Source: an uncultured Eubacteriales bacterium
GTDB lineage: Bacteria > Bacillota > Clostridia > Oscillospirales > CAG-272
Assembly (NCBI GenBank): GCA_900556615.1
Contig: USPP01000048.1
Span: 1-8,821, forward strand
Direction: 5' to 3'
Length of the DNA: 8,821 nucleotides
In this document: piece after piece, positions 1 to 5,597 of the stretch
Layout of the letters: every line of letters begins with the position of its first letter
How positions within the stretch are numbered: the stretch's first letter is position 1
Program-made: the position numbers and the translations under genes
Notes under the pieces: model-generated
The model's input: the letters and a program-made list of their open reading frames with translations, nothing else
Databases searched by the model: none
Told to the model about the DNA's origin: nothing

Positions 1-66
1 TAGTATAGCCGCAGCAATACCCGCCGCTGCTCCGATCAGTGAATTTTTCAGCACTTTTCCGCTCAT
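1..66 (-). CDS. Small membrane protein, N-terminal 22 residues only (possible TIGR04086 family)
   Basis: An ATG at 66..64 is preceded by AAAGGAGAT at 75-83 with about 8 nt spacing, and the frame stays open to the window edge. The visible protein begins MSGKVLKNSLIGAAAG: a short basic head (two Lys) followed by a hydrophobic Ala/Ile/Gly run, as in a first membrane helix. In Clostridia the gene after yajC is often a four-helix membrane protein of about 120 residues (TIGR04086), and the basic head plus helix fits that. The assignment is inference from position and the first residues; only the existence of a membrane-protein start is directly supported. The hairpin at 112-169 lies between it and yajC, so it may be expressed partly independently. 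I saw no good promoter between 67 and 111. Confidence 0.55.
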   Translation of the reverse strand, partial: MSGKVLKNSLIGAAAGIAAAIL

Positions 67-111
67 AATAAAATATCTCCTTTAGTTGAATACGTTTGAC
101 TGCGGGTAAAT

Positions 112-169
112 AAAACACCCTGTCCGGTAAATCCCTTTGTATAATGGATATTCGGACAGGGTGCATTTT
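112..169 (-). terminator. Stem-loop terminator downstream of yajC (possibly bidirectional)
   Basis: CACCCTGTCCG (116-126) and CGGACAGGGTG (153-163) form a perfect 11-bp stem, with AAAA/TTTTA tracts extending it on both sides. Read on the minus strand the stem is followed by TTTTATTT, so it can end the yajC transcript. The plus strand reads CATTTTATT after the stem, so it could act both ways. The 26-nt loop is longer than usual, so an attenuator or processing hairpin before the gene at 1-66 is an alternative. Confidence 0.65.
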
Positions 170-251
170 ATTCATATTTAAAGCTGGAGAAGAGAATATT
201 ATTTCTCTTCAGAGCGCGGACAAAGTGTTTGGCAGAACTCCGTATGTTCTC

Positions 252-294
252 CACCTAAGGAAAAGTTTTTGTGGGTTTTTAGGGTGCTTTTTTT
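252..294 (+). terminator. Candidate plus-strand intrinsic terminator
   Basis: CACC (252-255) pairs with GGTG (283-286). With one bulged G, TAAGGA (256-261) then pairs with TTTTTA (276-281) including G-U pairs, and C plus seven T (287-294) follow. No plus-strand gene lies upstream, so it either ends an unannotated small RNA or is a chance T-tract. Confidence 0.35.
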
Positions 295-301
295 AAAACA
301 T

Positions 302-502
302 CCAAGGGAATCACTGAATCAATTCGTCAACGGATCTTTCAGGCAGATTGATTGCCCGGCATCGTGAAAAAACTTGAAATAGGAAGGCAATGCCGCCGAG
401 TTCTGACGGTGTTGCCTTAAATATATTCCTTTGCTTTTGCCTTGCCGTTCAAAAAATCATCTCGAAAATCTACATAGCCGATTGATTCAGCGATTCCCTT
501 AG
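302..502. mobile_element. MITE-like element A (201 bp, imperfect 25-bp terminal inverted repeats)
   Basis: The left end (302-326) and the reverse complement of the right end (478-502) match at 21 of 25 positions and share the core AAGGGAATC(A/G)CTGAATCAAT. No ORF lies inside. The interior has a second hairpin, AAGGCAATGCCGCC (384-397) against GACGGTGTTGCCTT (405-418), whose arms AAGGCAAYRCCG resemble the ends of elements B and C. I could not define a target-site duplication. Size, terminal inverted repeats and lack of coding capacity fit a non-autonomous, MITE-type repeat; the family name is unknown to me. Confidence 0.65.
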
Positions 503-553
503 AAGAGATTGGGGGCGGCGCCCCAGCTTGATTTCGTTTACATTTCGGAGAGA

Positions 554-901
554 TTATTTCTCCTTTGCCTCTTCTTCCTCGTCCTTAAGAACGGTTTTCA
601 CCGACGAACGAAGAATAGTAAGCTTAGTTTTATCATTTCCGGTCTCAATCATAAGCTTATCGTCTTTAATAATAAGTACGGTGCCGATAATTCCACCGAT
701 TGTAACGATTTCATCTCCGACCGCAAGGCTGTCGCGCATTTCAGCTACCTGTTTTTCCTGCTTTTTCTGCGGTCTGATTATGAAGAAATAGAAAACTGCG
801 ATCATACCGACAAGCAGTATCATGGTGAACCATGTGCCGCCTCCGTTGTTGGTTGTTGTGTCGGTACTGGCTTCAAGATAGGTCATTATTGTCCCAAACA
901 T
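554..901 (-). CDS. yajC: Preprotein translocase subunit YajC
   Basis: This 115-residue protein has the YajC hallmarks: a short N-terminal tail, one membrane helix at about residues 24-42, then RPQKKQEKQ right after the helix, and a small cytoplasmic domain containing VGDEIVTIGGIIGTV. The C-terminus is acidic then lysine-rich (DEEEEAKEK). YajC associates with SecDF-YidC at the Sec translocon and is an accessory factor for protein export; that is family knowledge. The ATG at 901 is chosen because GGAGG stands 7 nt upstream and a consensus promoter (936-964) lies just before it. Length is normal for the family. The stem-loop at 112-169 and MITE A lie downstream, before a second membrane-protein gene. 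Confidence 0.96.
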   Translation of the reverse strand: MFGTIMTYLEASTDTTTNNGGGTWFTMILLVGMIAVFYFFIIRPQKKQEKQVAEMRDSLAVGDEIVTIGGIIGTVLIIKDDKLMIETGNDKTKLTILRSSVKTVLKDEEEEAKEK

Positions 902-935
902 TATAATTCCTCCGATTTACTTGATTAACGTATCA

Positions 936-964
936 ATTATATCCTATTTTTTCTTCCGATACAA
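936..964 (-). promoter_or_regulatory. Sigma-A type promoter of yajC
   Basis: On the minus strand, TTGTAT (959-964) and a perfect TATAAT (936-941) are separated by exactly 17 nt. Predicted transcription starts near 929, about 28 nt upstream of the yajC ATG. The promoter overlaps the gap after the lipoprotein gene, with no terminator between them, so some read-through from that gene is also likely. Confidence 0.75.
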
Positions 965-981
965 GAGGAAAGGCACAAATT

Positions 982-1509
982 TTATGATTCGTTCATAAAT
1001 ACAAAGGAGAATTCGTGTCCGTTAAGTGTTGCGGTCAGCTTTTCGGGGGAAGACAGTCCGTTTTGTATGAACACGGTGACAGAACCGCAGGGAACTGCAT
1101 ACTCAGCGTAGCTGTATTTGACTCCTGCCTCCGTTATGATTCCGGCTTTTGAGAAGTTATTTCCCGATAGGGAAAACATATATGCCGAAAGAAGTATTCC
1201 GTCCGAAGCGGAATATCCCCCGTCATTTATTGTTTGAGTAAGCTCTCCGGCTTTCACAATAACCTCGCCGCCGTTCAGTTCAAATACCGTATCGGACAGG
1301 ATATCGGGCTTTATAATTTGAAGGATCACATCCCCGGCACGCTGTACAGTTATAAGAACCTCATATTCCGCTCCGTCGTATGTAAGGATTCCGTGCGCGT
1401 CGAAGGGATAAGCCTGATAGCTTAAAAAATTGATTTTATTATTTGTCCGGCAGGAAACAAAAGAGAGGCAAAGGAGCATGATTATTGCCGTAAACAGAAT
1501 TTTTTTCAT
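982..1509 (-). CDS. Small secreted lipoprotein of unknown function
   Basis: The 175-residue product starts MKKILFTAIIMLLCLSFVSC: a lysine-led signal peptide ending in a lipobox-like FVSC, so Cys20 would be lipidated and the protein anchored outside the membrane. The mature part is rich in beta-type segments (ITVQRAGDVILQIIKP, GGEVIVKAGELTQTI, AVPCGSVTVFIQ), a pattern like the half-barrel of LolA/GerS-type lipoproteins; that fold is a guess. I chose the ATG at 1509 because AAAGG sits 9 nt upstream and the signal peptide begins there; a TTG at 1530 would add seven charged residues. It lies directly upstream of yajC on the same strand, 80 nt apart. Function is not known to me. Confidence 0.8.
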   Translation of the reverse strand: MKKILFTAIIMLLCLSFVSCRTNNKINFLSYQAYPFDAHGILTYDGAEYEVLITVQRAGDVILQIIKPDILSDTVFELNGGEVIVKAGELTQTINDGGYSASDGILLSAYMFSLSGNNFSKAGIITEAGVKYSYAEYAVPCGSVTVFIQNGLSSPEKLTATLNGHEFSFVFMNES

Positions 1510-1785
1510 GGGTGTTTTCCTTTCCTTCAAAAAGTATCTCGCGTTGTTTTGCGTTGTACTATTTTATGCATTGGCATAAAAGAAAATTACTTTTTGAAAA
1601 TAAGGAATGTGAATATAGAGGAGATATATTATTTGTAAATTTGTTTGGGTCTTTGTATCTTTGAAAATAAAGGTATCTCTAAAAATGTAATATTCATAGA
1701 CGACAAAGAGATTTTTTTCGTCAGTCAAAACAAAAATTCCGCAGACAGCGTATACATCTGAAGCGATGTCTTGGGGGATAATAGT
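1510..1785. other. 276-bp intergenic region before the lipoprotein gene
   Basis: This gap follows the ABC permease and leads into the lipoprotein gene. It contains the inverted repeat at 1562-1581, a GCGTTGT direct repeat (1541-1547 and 1551-1557, exactly 10 bp apart) and a weak hairpin ACATC-N6-GATGT (1754-1769) just past the permease stop. No strong T-tracted terminator for the ABC operon is visible and no ORF is credible. Confidence 0.5.
1562..1581. promoter_or_regulatory. 8-bp perfect inverted repeat upstream of the lipoprotein gene
   Basis: TTTTATGC-attg-GCATAAAA is a perfect inverted repeat 52 nt upstream of the lipoprotein ATG. On the minus strand it overlaps TAAAAT, a possible -10 box, which would suit a repressor operator. 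An AT-rich two-way terminator is the alternative. Confidence 0.35.
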
Positions 1786-3030
1786 TTATGCCTTCCAAAC
1801 AGCCTTGATGATATTGCTGATTTTAGGGGTAGTTCCGTACATCAGAACACCGACACGGTAAATCTTTGCAGACAGAACACCCACGCTAATGGTAGAACCG
1901 ATGAGGATAGCAATAGATATAGCGATCTCATACCAAGGCACTGCGCTCATAGCAATTCTTGTAAACATCGACATAGGCGAAGTGAACGGAACGTAGGAGC
2001 ATACCACCATAAGCGTATTATCCACATTACCGGAGGACATTGAGGTCATTACAACTACAAAGGCGATAATAAACAGCATTGTAATCGGCATAACCGAGGT
2101 GTTGATATCTTCAAGTTTGGAAGCGGTAGAGCCGACTGCACCGAACATAAATGCGTAAATAAGAAAGCCAAGAATAAAGAACACCAGCATATACACCAAA
2201 AGCTCGGGCGGTATATTGAAGATGGAATCGATAATCATATTGTCGCCCCAATAGGACTTATTAAGATTATAGAATACCAATGCCGAGCCGAATACACAGA
2301 CAAGCTGCATAAAACCTGCAAGACAGGACGCAATTACCTTGCCGAACATCATAGATGTGGGCTTGGCACTTGTAATGAGCACTTCCATTGCCCTTGAACT
2401 TTTTTCGGTTGCAACATTGGTTGCCACCATCTGACCATACAGAAGAATGACAATATACAGCGCAAAAATCATAATGTAGGTGTAGAAGAAGTTTTCCATC
2501 TGATTTTTGCCGAGGCTTTCCACCTCACTATTAATTTGAATGTTCATAACATCTGCGGCATCCTCAGCAGACATACCGCCGTCTATCATTGCGTTCATTT
2601 GATAGATCTGCTGCAGGACACCTGTTGCGATTTCGGTGTTCATGTCGTACATAGAGAGATTGTTCACATAATATGTAAATGCAGTGGAGCCGGTTATAAC
2701 AAAGGCACACTCGGCATCGCCGGATGTGATTTTATCCTTGATTACGCTGATTTGGTCATCTGTAATCTGTACATTATAATCCGTAAAGGCAGAGGCGAAG
2801 GTTTTACGCACCATATCTGCCTGTGCTGCATCGTCCATCTTTACAAGCATTACAGAAAGCTCAGTAGAAATATCTATTGAACTATCCTCGGATTTAAACA
2901 ATGCGGTAATGCGGGGAAAGAACATAACGACAGCAATCAGTACCATCAAAAATGCTGTAACACCAATAAAGATCTTGTTTTTGAAGTAATATTTAAGCTC
3001 AAATTTAAGTATTTTTCCAAACTGTTTCAT
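1786..3030 (-). CDS. ABC-2 type transporter permease (NatB/YhaP-like)
   Basis: The 414-residue membrane protein has the ABC-2 exporter layout: a cytoplasmic start (KILKFELKYYFKNK), one helix at about 18-40, a large extracytoplasmic domain to about residue 185, then about five helices to the C-terminus. Residues near 197-215 (QMVATNVATEKSSRAMEVL) match the conserved Thr-Glu-Lys-Ser segment between helices typical of NatB/YhaP proteins. It would form the membrane channel for the ATPase immediately upstream. The start at 3030 is fixed by GGAGGA (3038-3043), which lies inside the last ATPase codons; the two genes are 3 nt apart, implying coupled translation. NatAB exports Na+ in Bacillus, but substrates vary in this family and the substrate here cannot be read from sequence. 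Confidence 0.88.
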   Translation of the reverse strand: MKQFGKILKFELKYYFKNKIFIGVTAFLMVLIAVVMFFPRITALFKSEDSSIDISTELSVMLVKMDDAAQADMVRKTFASAFTDYNVQITDDQISVIKDKITSGDAECAFVITGSTAFTYYVNNLSMYDMNTEIATGVLQQIYQMNAMIDGGMSAEDAADVMNIQINSEVESLGKNQMENFFYTYIMIFALYIVILLYGQMVATNVATEKSSRAMEVLITSAKPTSMMFGKVIASCLAGFMQLVCVFGSALVFYNLNKSYWGDNMIIDSIFNIPPELLVYMLVFFILGFLIYAFMFGAVGSTASKLEDINTSVMPITMLFIIAFVVVMTSMSSGNVDNTLMVVCSYVPFTSPMSMFTRIAMSAVPWYEIAISIAILIGSTISVGVLSAKIYRVGVLMYGTTPKISNIIKAVWKA

Positions 3031-3033
3031 CGC

Positions 3034-3933
3034 TTAGTCCTCCTTTGCACCGTCGCCTGCGTATTCCACGAAAATATCGTTAAGAGAAGGCTCAAACACC
3101 TTTACCTCGTCAATATCGTAGTTTTCTACAAGGCGCGTCATCGTAGCTTTCTTCTCGGAGGGCGAACCAAGGCGAATCATCAAGTCGCCGTTATCCATAA
3201 CAGTGCAGGAAGAACCAAAGTCACAGGTAATCGCATCGGGTGATTCCGTGCGGACAAGCAAGCGATTACGGGGATAGTCCCGTTTAATATCGTGCAGATC
3301 TCCGTGCAGAGCAACGACACCGTTGTTAAGAATAGCAATACTGTCGCAGAATTCTTCAATGTAGCTCATCTGATGGCTTGAGAACAGAACGATTTTCCCT
3401 TTTGCAATCTGTTCCTTAACCACATCCTTTAAGAGCATAGCATTGACAGGGTCAAGACCGGAAAAAGGCTCATCAAGGATAATAATATCGGGATCATGAG
3501 CGAGGGCGGTAATAAGCTGAATCTTTTGCTGATTACCCTTGGAAAGTGTATCCAGCCGTTTGTTGCGGTATTCGGTCATACCAAGTCGTTCGAGCCAATA
3601 GTCGATAGACTGTATGGCAGCTTTGTGGCTCATACCTTTCAGTTCTGCAAAATATGTAAGTTGGTCTATTATTATTTTCTTCGGATACAGACCTCTTTCT
3701 TCGGGCAGATAACCGATACCAATTTTGTTATAATCAATCGGCTGACCGTCAATCAACACCTCGCCGCTATTTGCAGGAAAAACATCCATCAAAATACGGA
3801 TAGATGTGGTTTTGCCGGCACCGTTTCTGCCAAGCAGACCGAAGGCTTTGCCGCCTTCGGCTTTGAAGGATACTCCGGCGAGAACCTTCTTCTCTCCAAA
3901 GGATTTTTCTATGTTTTTTAGTTCTAGTATCAT
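3034..3933 (-). CDS. ABC transporter ATP-binding protein (NatA/YhaQ-like)
   Basis: The 299-residue protein has all the ABC ATPase motifs: Walker A GRNGAGKTT (35-43), a Q-loop region reading GYLPEERGLY (74-83) as in NatA-like ATPases, signature LSKGNQQKI (130-138), Walker B IIILDEP (150-156), D-loop GLDP (159-162) and H-loop His187. After about residue 215 comes a C-terminal domain of the kind common in exporter ATPases (DUF4162-like), ending FEPSLNDIFVEYAG. It powers the permease encoded 3 nt downstream. I prefer the ATG at 3933, where the domain starts (MILELKNIEKSFG), over a TTG at 3963; AGAAGG lies about 11 nt upstream. The 89-aa membrane-protein gene lies 49 nt upstream. Confidence 0.93.
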   Translation of the reverse strand: MILELKNIEKSFGEKKVLAGVSFKAEGGKAFGLLGRNGAGKTTSIRILMDVFPANSGEVLIDGQPIDYNKIGIGYLPEERGLYPKKIIIDQLTYFAELKGMSHKAAIQSIDYWLERLGMTEYRNKRLDTLSKGNQQKIQLITALAHDPDIIILDEPFSGLDPVNAMLLKDVVKEQIAKGKIVLFSSHQMSYIEEFCDSIAILNNGVVALHGDLHDIKRDYPRNRLLVRTESPDAITCDFGSSCTVMDNGDLMIRLGSPSEKKATMTRLVENYDIDEVKVFEPSLNDIFVEYAGDGAKED

Positions 3934-3982
3934 TTTTCTACACGCCTTCTTTATCAAATACAACTTTTTATGTTTTTCTTAT

Positions 3983-4252
3983 TTAATGATTTTTCTTATA
4001 CAAGACAAAGCCTGCTATGATCTGCACAAGAGAAATCAAAACAGCGATAGTAATAGGCAATATGCCCCAAAGATTACCGTAATCGGTAATCAGCACAATA
4101 CCCCAAAAGGTGAGGGCAACTACCGCAAGAAACACCGCTACTGCGATAACTTTTGAAATCCATATATACTTTTTACTTCTGTTCTTTTCGGGAATGATGA
4201 GAAACATCAGCTCGACATATACTTCAAATAATATCTCTGCAAGTAGTTCCAT
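3983..4252 (-). CDS. Small two-helix membrane protein, unknown function
   Basis: The 89-residue protein opens with an amphipathic, acidic segment (MELLAEILFEVYVELMFL), a basic turn (EKNRSKKY), then two hydrophobic helices at about 30-52 and 60-84, and ends in LYKKNH. The ATG at 4252 has AAAGGAG 8 nt upstream; a GTG at 4261 overlaps that ribosome site and is rejected. It is 49 nt upstream of the ABC ATPase on the same strand with no terminator between, so it is probably co-transcribed and may be an accessory or sensor of that exporter; this is inference from position. I do not recognise a named family. Confidence 0.75.
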   Translation of the reverse strand: MELLAEILFEVYVELMFLIIPEKNRSKKYIWISKVIAVAVFLAVVALTFWGIVLITDYGNLWGILPITIAVLISLVQIIAGFVLYKKNH

Positions 4253-4303
4253 TGTGCTCACTCCTTTGCGGCAACCAAAATAAAATATCTAATGCCGTTA
4301 AAA

Positions 4304-4482
4304 AGCTATCCTCAAATTTGAGATTTAGTATGCAGAGCTTTACAATGCTGCCAAGTATCGTCAAAATACTTGCAATACAGATAACCTTCCGCCGACGAAA
4401 TTTGTGAAGGTTGACGGAATAGAGGCAAGCAAATGCGCAATAAAGGCGTTAGCTGTGTACCCGGCGGTATTGCCTTAAAGCT
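4304..4482. mobile_element. MITE-like element B (about 179 bp) interrupting the HTH gene
   Basis: The right end CCGGCGGTATTGCCTTAAAGCT minus its first two bases forms the terminal repeat; over 4461-4482 it is identical at 22 of 22 positions to element C (5574-5595). A second block (4393-4419) matches C (5506-5532) at 23 of 27. The left end is less certain: it aligns with C from about 4311, and about 11 nt of the terminal repeat seem to be missing. On the minus strand the element fuses in frame to the regulator remnant, giving SFKAIPPG. It has no coding capacity of its own. Confidence 0.6.
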
Positions 4483-4904
4483 ATTGATAAGCTCCGGCGT
4501 GCCGAAAGATGCATCCGTGAAGAAGCCGAGCAGATTATCAATCGCCTTTTCACTTTTAGTCAGTTTGAACTTGCCAAGCAAAGTATGTATCTCAGTATCG
4601 GGGGAACTTTTCACGAATTACACGATCTTTCTTCTTTTTCTTACTTCCTTTGCCGTAATCGGAAAAACATACGGCTCACGTATCACCATTTCATCAATTA
4701 CTTCGCTGTCATCCAGCAGATAGTCAACGCTTACATTCAAGAGTCGTGCCAATGCTTTCAAATTATCTACATCGGGCAGACCGTTGTTTGCTTCCCACTT
4801 TGCAACAGCGGATTGGGATATTGCCATTTTTTTCGCAAGCTGCTCCTGAGAAGGTCGGTACTGCTTTCTTGCCTCTTTGATTTTTTTCCTAAAGTTATTT
4901 TCAT
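4483..4904 (-). pseudogene. XRE-family HTH regulator, frameshifted and truncated
   Basis: Joining three frames rebuilds one protein: MKITLGKKIKEARKQ, then SQEQLAKKMAISQSAVAKWE (the DNA-binding helix-turn-helix), PDVDNLKALARLLNVSVDYL, VIREPYVF, a stretch in a second frame (DYGKGSKKKKKDRVIREKF), and a third frame (PDTEIHTLLGKFKLTKSEK to FGTPELINSFK). Breaks lie in A7 (4881-4887, one base short), T5 (4663-4667, one short) and C5 (4600-4604, one extra), all on the minus strand. The 3' end runs into element B. The only uninterrupted ATG ORF of the HTH part (from 4827) would lack the first helix. It lies directly upstream of the transporter genes and was probably their regulator. Sequencing errors in homopolymers could mimic the frameshifts but not the element insertion. 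Confidence 0.8.
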
Positions 4905-4931
4905 TCCCTTCGGTTGATTTATTTCGTATTC

Positions 4932-4960
4932 ATTTTACATCGAAGGGCGCAGATAAACAA
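4932..4960 (-). promoter_or_regulatory. Probable promoter of the HTH gene remnant
   Basis: On the minus strand, TTGTTT (4955-4960) and TAAAAT (4932-4937) are spaced 17 nt. Transcription would start near 4925, about 20 nt before the reconstructed ATG at 4904. This supports 4904 as the original start, although GAAGGG lies unusually close to it. Confidence 0.45.
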
Positions 4961-5004
4961 TAAACCGATTGTAGCATCGTTGTTACTCTCCGTATCAAAG
5001 CATT

Positions 5005-5039
5005 AAAAAATATAAAAGTGCGTGACCGAAGTCACGCAC
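5005..5039 (-). terminator. Strong intrinsic terminator with UUCG loop
   Basis: GTGCGTGAC (5018-5026) and GTCACGCAC (5031-5039) form a perfect 9-bp stem. Read on the minus strand the loop is TTCG, a very stable tetraloop, and the stem is followed by TTTTATATTTTTT (5005-5017). It ends the RNA gene described above it and insulates the HTH remnant from it. Confidence 0.9.
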
Positions 5040-5213
5040 CGAAAAACGCAACTCCGATTGTCGCCAAACAAAGCTCGAATAGAAAGGTAAACCTTATGCT
5101 ACCCAAGTGGAATTGCGTTTTTACCGTAATCCATTTTGGGCAACAATACAAAAGGGTATACTACCCCCTTAGCGAAAGGTTGACCTCTTTTCAATATTCA
5201 GCTTTGTTTGGCA
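5005..5213 (-). ncRNA. Structured small RNA gene of about 200 nt, identity unknown (6S-like candidate)
   Basis: A transcript starting near 5213 on the minus strand would be bounded by an extended -10 promoter (5220-5228) and a strong terminator (5005-5039). Its two ends close on each other: GCCAAACAAAGCT at the 5' end (5200-5212) is a perfect 13-bp complement of 5063-5075. The rod continues inward with GAATA/TATTC (5195-5199 with 5077-5081), AGGT/ACCT (5183-5186 with 5085-5088), AACCTT/AAGGTT (5176-5181 with 5090-5095) and GCTA/TAGC (5170-5173 with 5098-5101). It then forks into two hairpins (5150-5170, and CCCAA/TTGGG at 5102-5106 with 5136-5140). No ORF is credible inside. Length, own promoter, terminator and long closing stem resemble 6S RNA, but I cannot match the conserved bubble, so the name stays open. 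I saw no known riboswitch signature. Confidence 0.65.
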
Positions 5214-5219
5214 ATTTTT

Positions 5220-5228
5220 ATTATACCA
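5220..5228 (-). promoter_or_regulatory. Extended -10 promoter of the small RNA
   Basis: On the minus strand the sequence reads TGGTATAAT: a perfect TATAAT (5220-5225) with a TGn extension (5226-5228). The -35 region is poor (TTTATT at 17 nt), which is usual when the extended -10 is present. The predicted start falls right at the first base of the closing stem. Confidence 0.7.
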
Positions 5229-5281
5229 CAGTCATACTGAAAAATAAAGTAGTTTTGAAAAAGTTACGAAATTTGTAGAAC

Positions 5282-5328
5282 AAAAACAAAATGAAAGTAC
5301 GACCTTTCGACCATACTGTCATTTTGTT
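5282..5328 (-). terminator. AT-rich stem-loop with T-tract, probable terminator
   Basis: AACAAAATGAAAGTA (5285-5299) pairs with TACTGTCATTTTGTT (5314-5328) at 14 of 15 positions. On the minus strand the stem runs into TTTTGTTTTTGTTCT. It would end transcription from the SGNH lipoprotein operon before the small RNA promoter. The stem is AT-rich, so a small palindromic repeat is an alternative. Confidence 0.5.
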
Positions 5329-5355
5329 CATCCTATTCGGTTTTGGTTTTCTCCG

Positions 5356-5403
5356 TTAAGGGCATCACGCTTTTGGATAGTGATTTTTTAGAGGTGCCCT
5401 AAA
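5356..5403. repeat. Short 48-bp palindrome beside element C
   Basis: TTAAGGGCA (5356-5364) pairs with TGCCCTAAA (5395-5403) at 8 of 9 positions, and inside it ATCAC pairs with GTGAT (5364-5368 with 5380-5384). Its left end AAGGGCATCAC resembles the end of element A (AAGGGAATCAC), and it stops 4 nt before element C. It may be a minimal relative or the outer end of a composite repeat. Confidence 0.45.
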
Positions 5404-5407
5404 TAAA

Positions 5408-5595
5408 AGCTCTAAGGAAATACCGCACAATTTTGAAGACGGAGATGCGCGGTCATATTTTCCGTCAAACGATACCAATTGAGGGGCAAAAGCTGATTCC
5501 TCTGTCGACGAAAATTGTGAAGTGCGACGGAAAACGGGCAAGAAGATATGCCGTCAAGTCGCAAGCCGTGAATCCGGCGGTATTGCCTTAAAGCT
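5408..5595. mobile_element. MITE-like element C (188 bp, 19-bp terminal inverted repeats)
   Basis: AGCTCTAAGGAAATACCGC (5408-5426) and the reverse complement of 5577-5595, AGCTTTAAGGCAATACCGC, match at 17 of 19 positions. There is no ORF inside. The right half closely matches element B in the HTH gene. It ends 2 nt from the stop codon of the SGNH gene (5598-5600), whose reading frame is intact. No clear target duplication is visible beyond the AGCT shared by both ends. It is probably mobilised in trans by a transposase elsewhere. Confidence 0.7.
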
Positions 5596-5597
5596 CC

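Larger units (their letters stand above)
67..553. other. 487-bp gap between yajC and the next gene, no intact gene
   Basis: No ORF with a start codon and ribosome site is visible on either strand. The gap holds a bidirectional stem-loop (112-169), small inverted repeats at 189-210 and 234-250, a candidate plus-strand terminator (252-294), a 201-bp MITE-like element (302-502), and a small GC palindrome near 509-523 (GGGGC-ggc-GCCCC). It is mostly repeat and RNA-structure sequence. Confidence 0.6.

Noticed and set aside
199..318. Minus-strand ORF tail of 39 codons ending FCQTLCPRSEEK
   Set aside because: It has no start codon or ribosome site, begins inside the end of element A and overlaps RNA-like hairpins. 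It could be the remnant of a gene cut by the element, but nothing supports translation now.
1670..1725. Possible decayed repeat or terminator (ATCTCT ... AGAGAT, GACGA ... TCGTC)
   Set aside because: The arms are only 5-6 bp in AT-rich sequence and are not followed by a T-tract in the direction of the ABC operon.
3496..3921. Plus-strand ORF of 141 aa opposite the ABC ATPase
   Set aside because: It is a shadow of the ATPase gene, whose motifs are all present on the minus strand; it shows no ribosome site or recognisable domain.
4312..4614. 100-aa minus-strand ORF starting MKSSPDTEIHTLL
   Set aside because: It is the third-frame tail of the broken HTH regulator read into element B. The Met is not a real start and the C-terminal part is repeat sequence.
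5005..5213. Riboswitch or T-box leader for the HTH gene
   Set aside because: I found no TPP, SAM, FMN, cobalamin, lysine, glycine or T-box core sequence. The downstream HTH remnant has its own promoter after the terminator.
5018..5278. Plus-strand 86-aa ORF
   Set aside because: It starts inside the terminator stem, has no ribosome site and runs antisense through the structured RNA gene.
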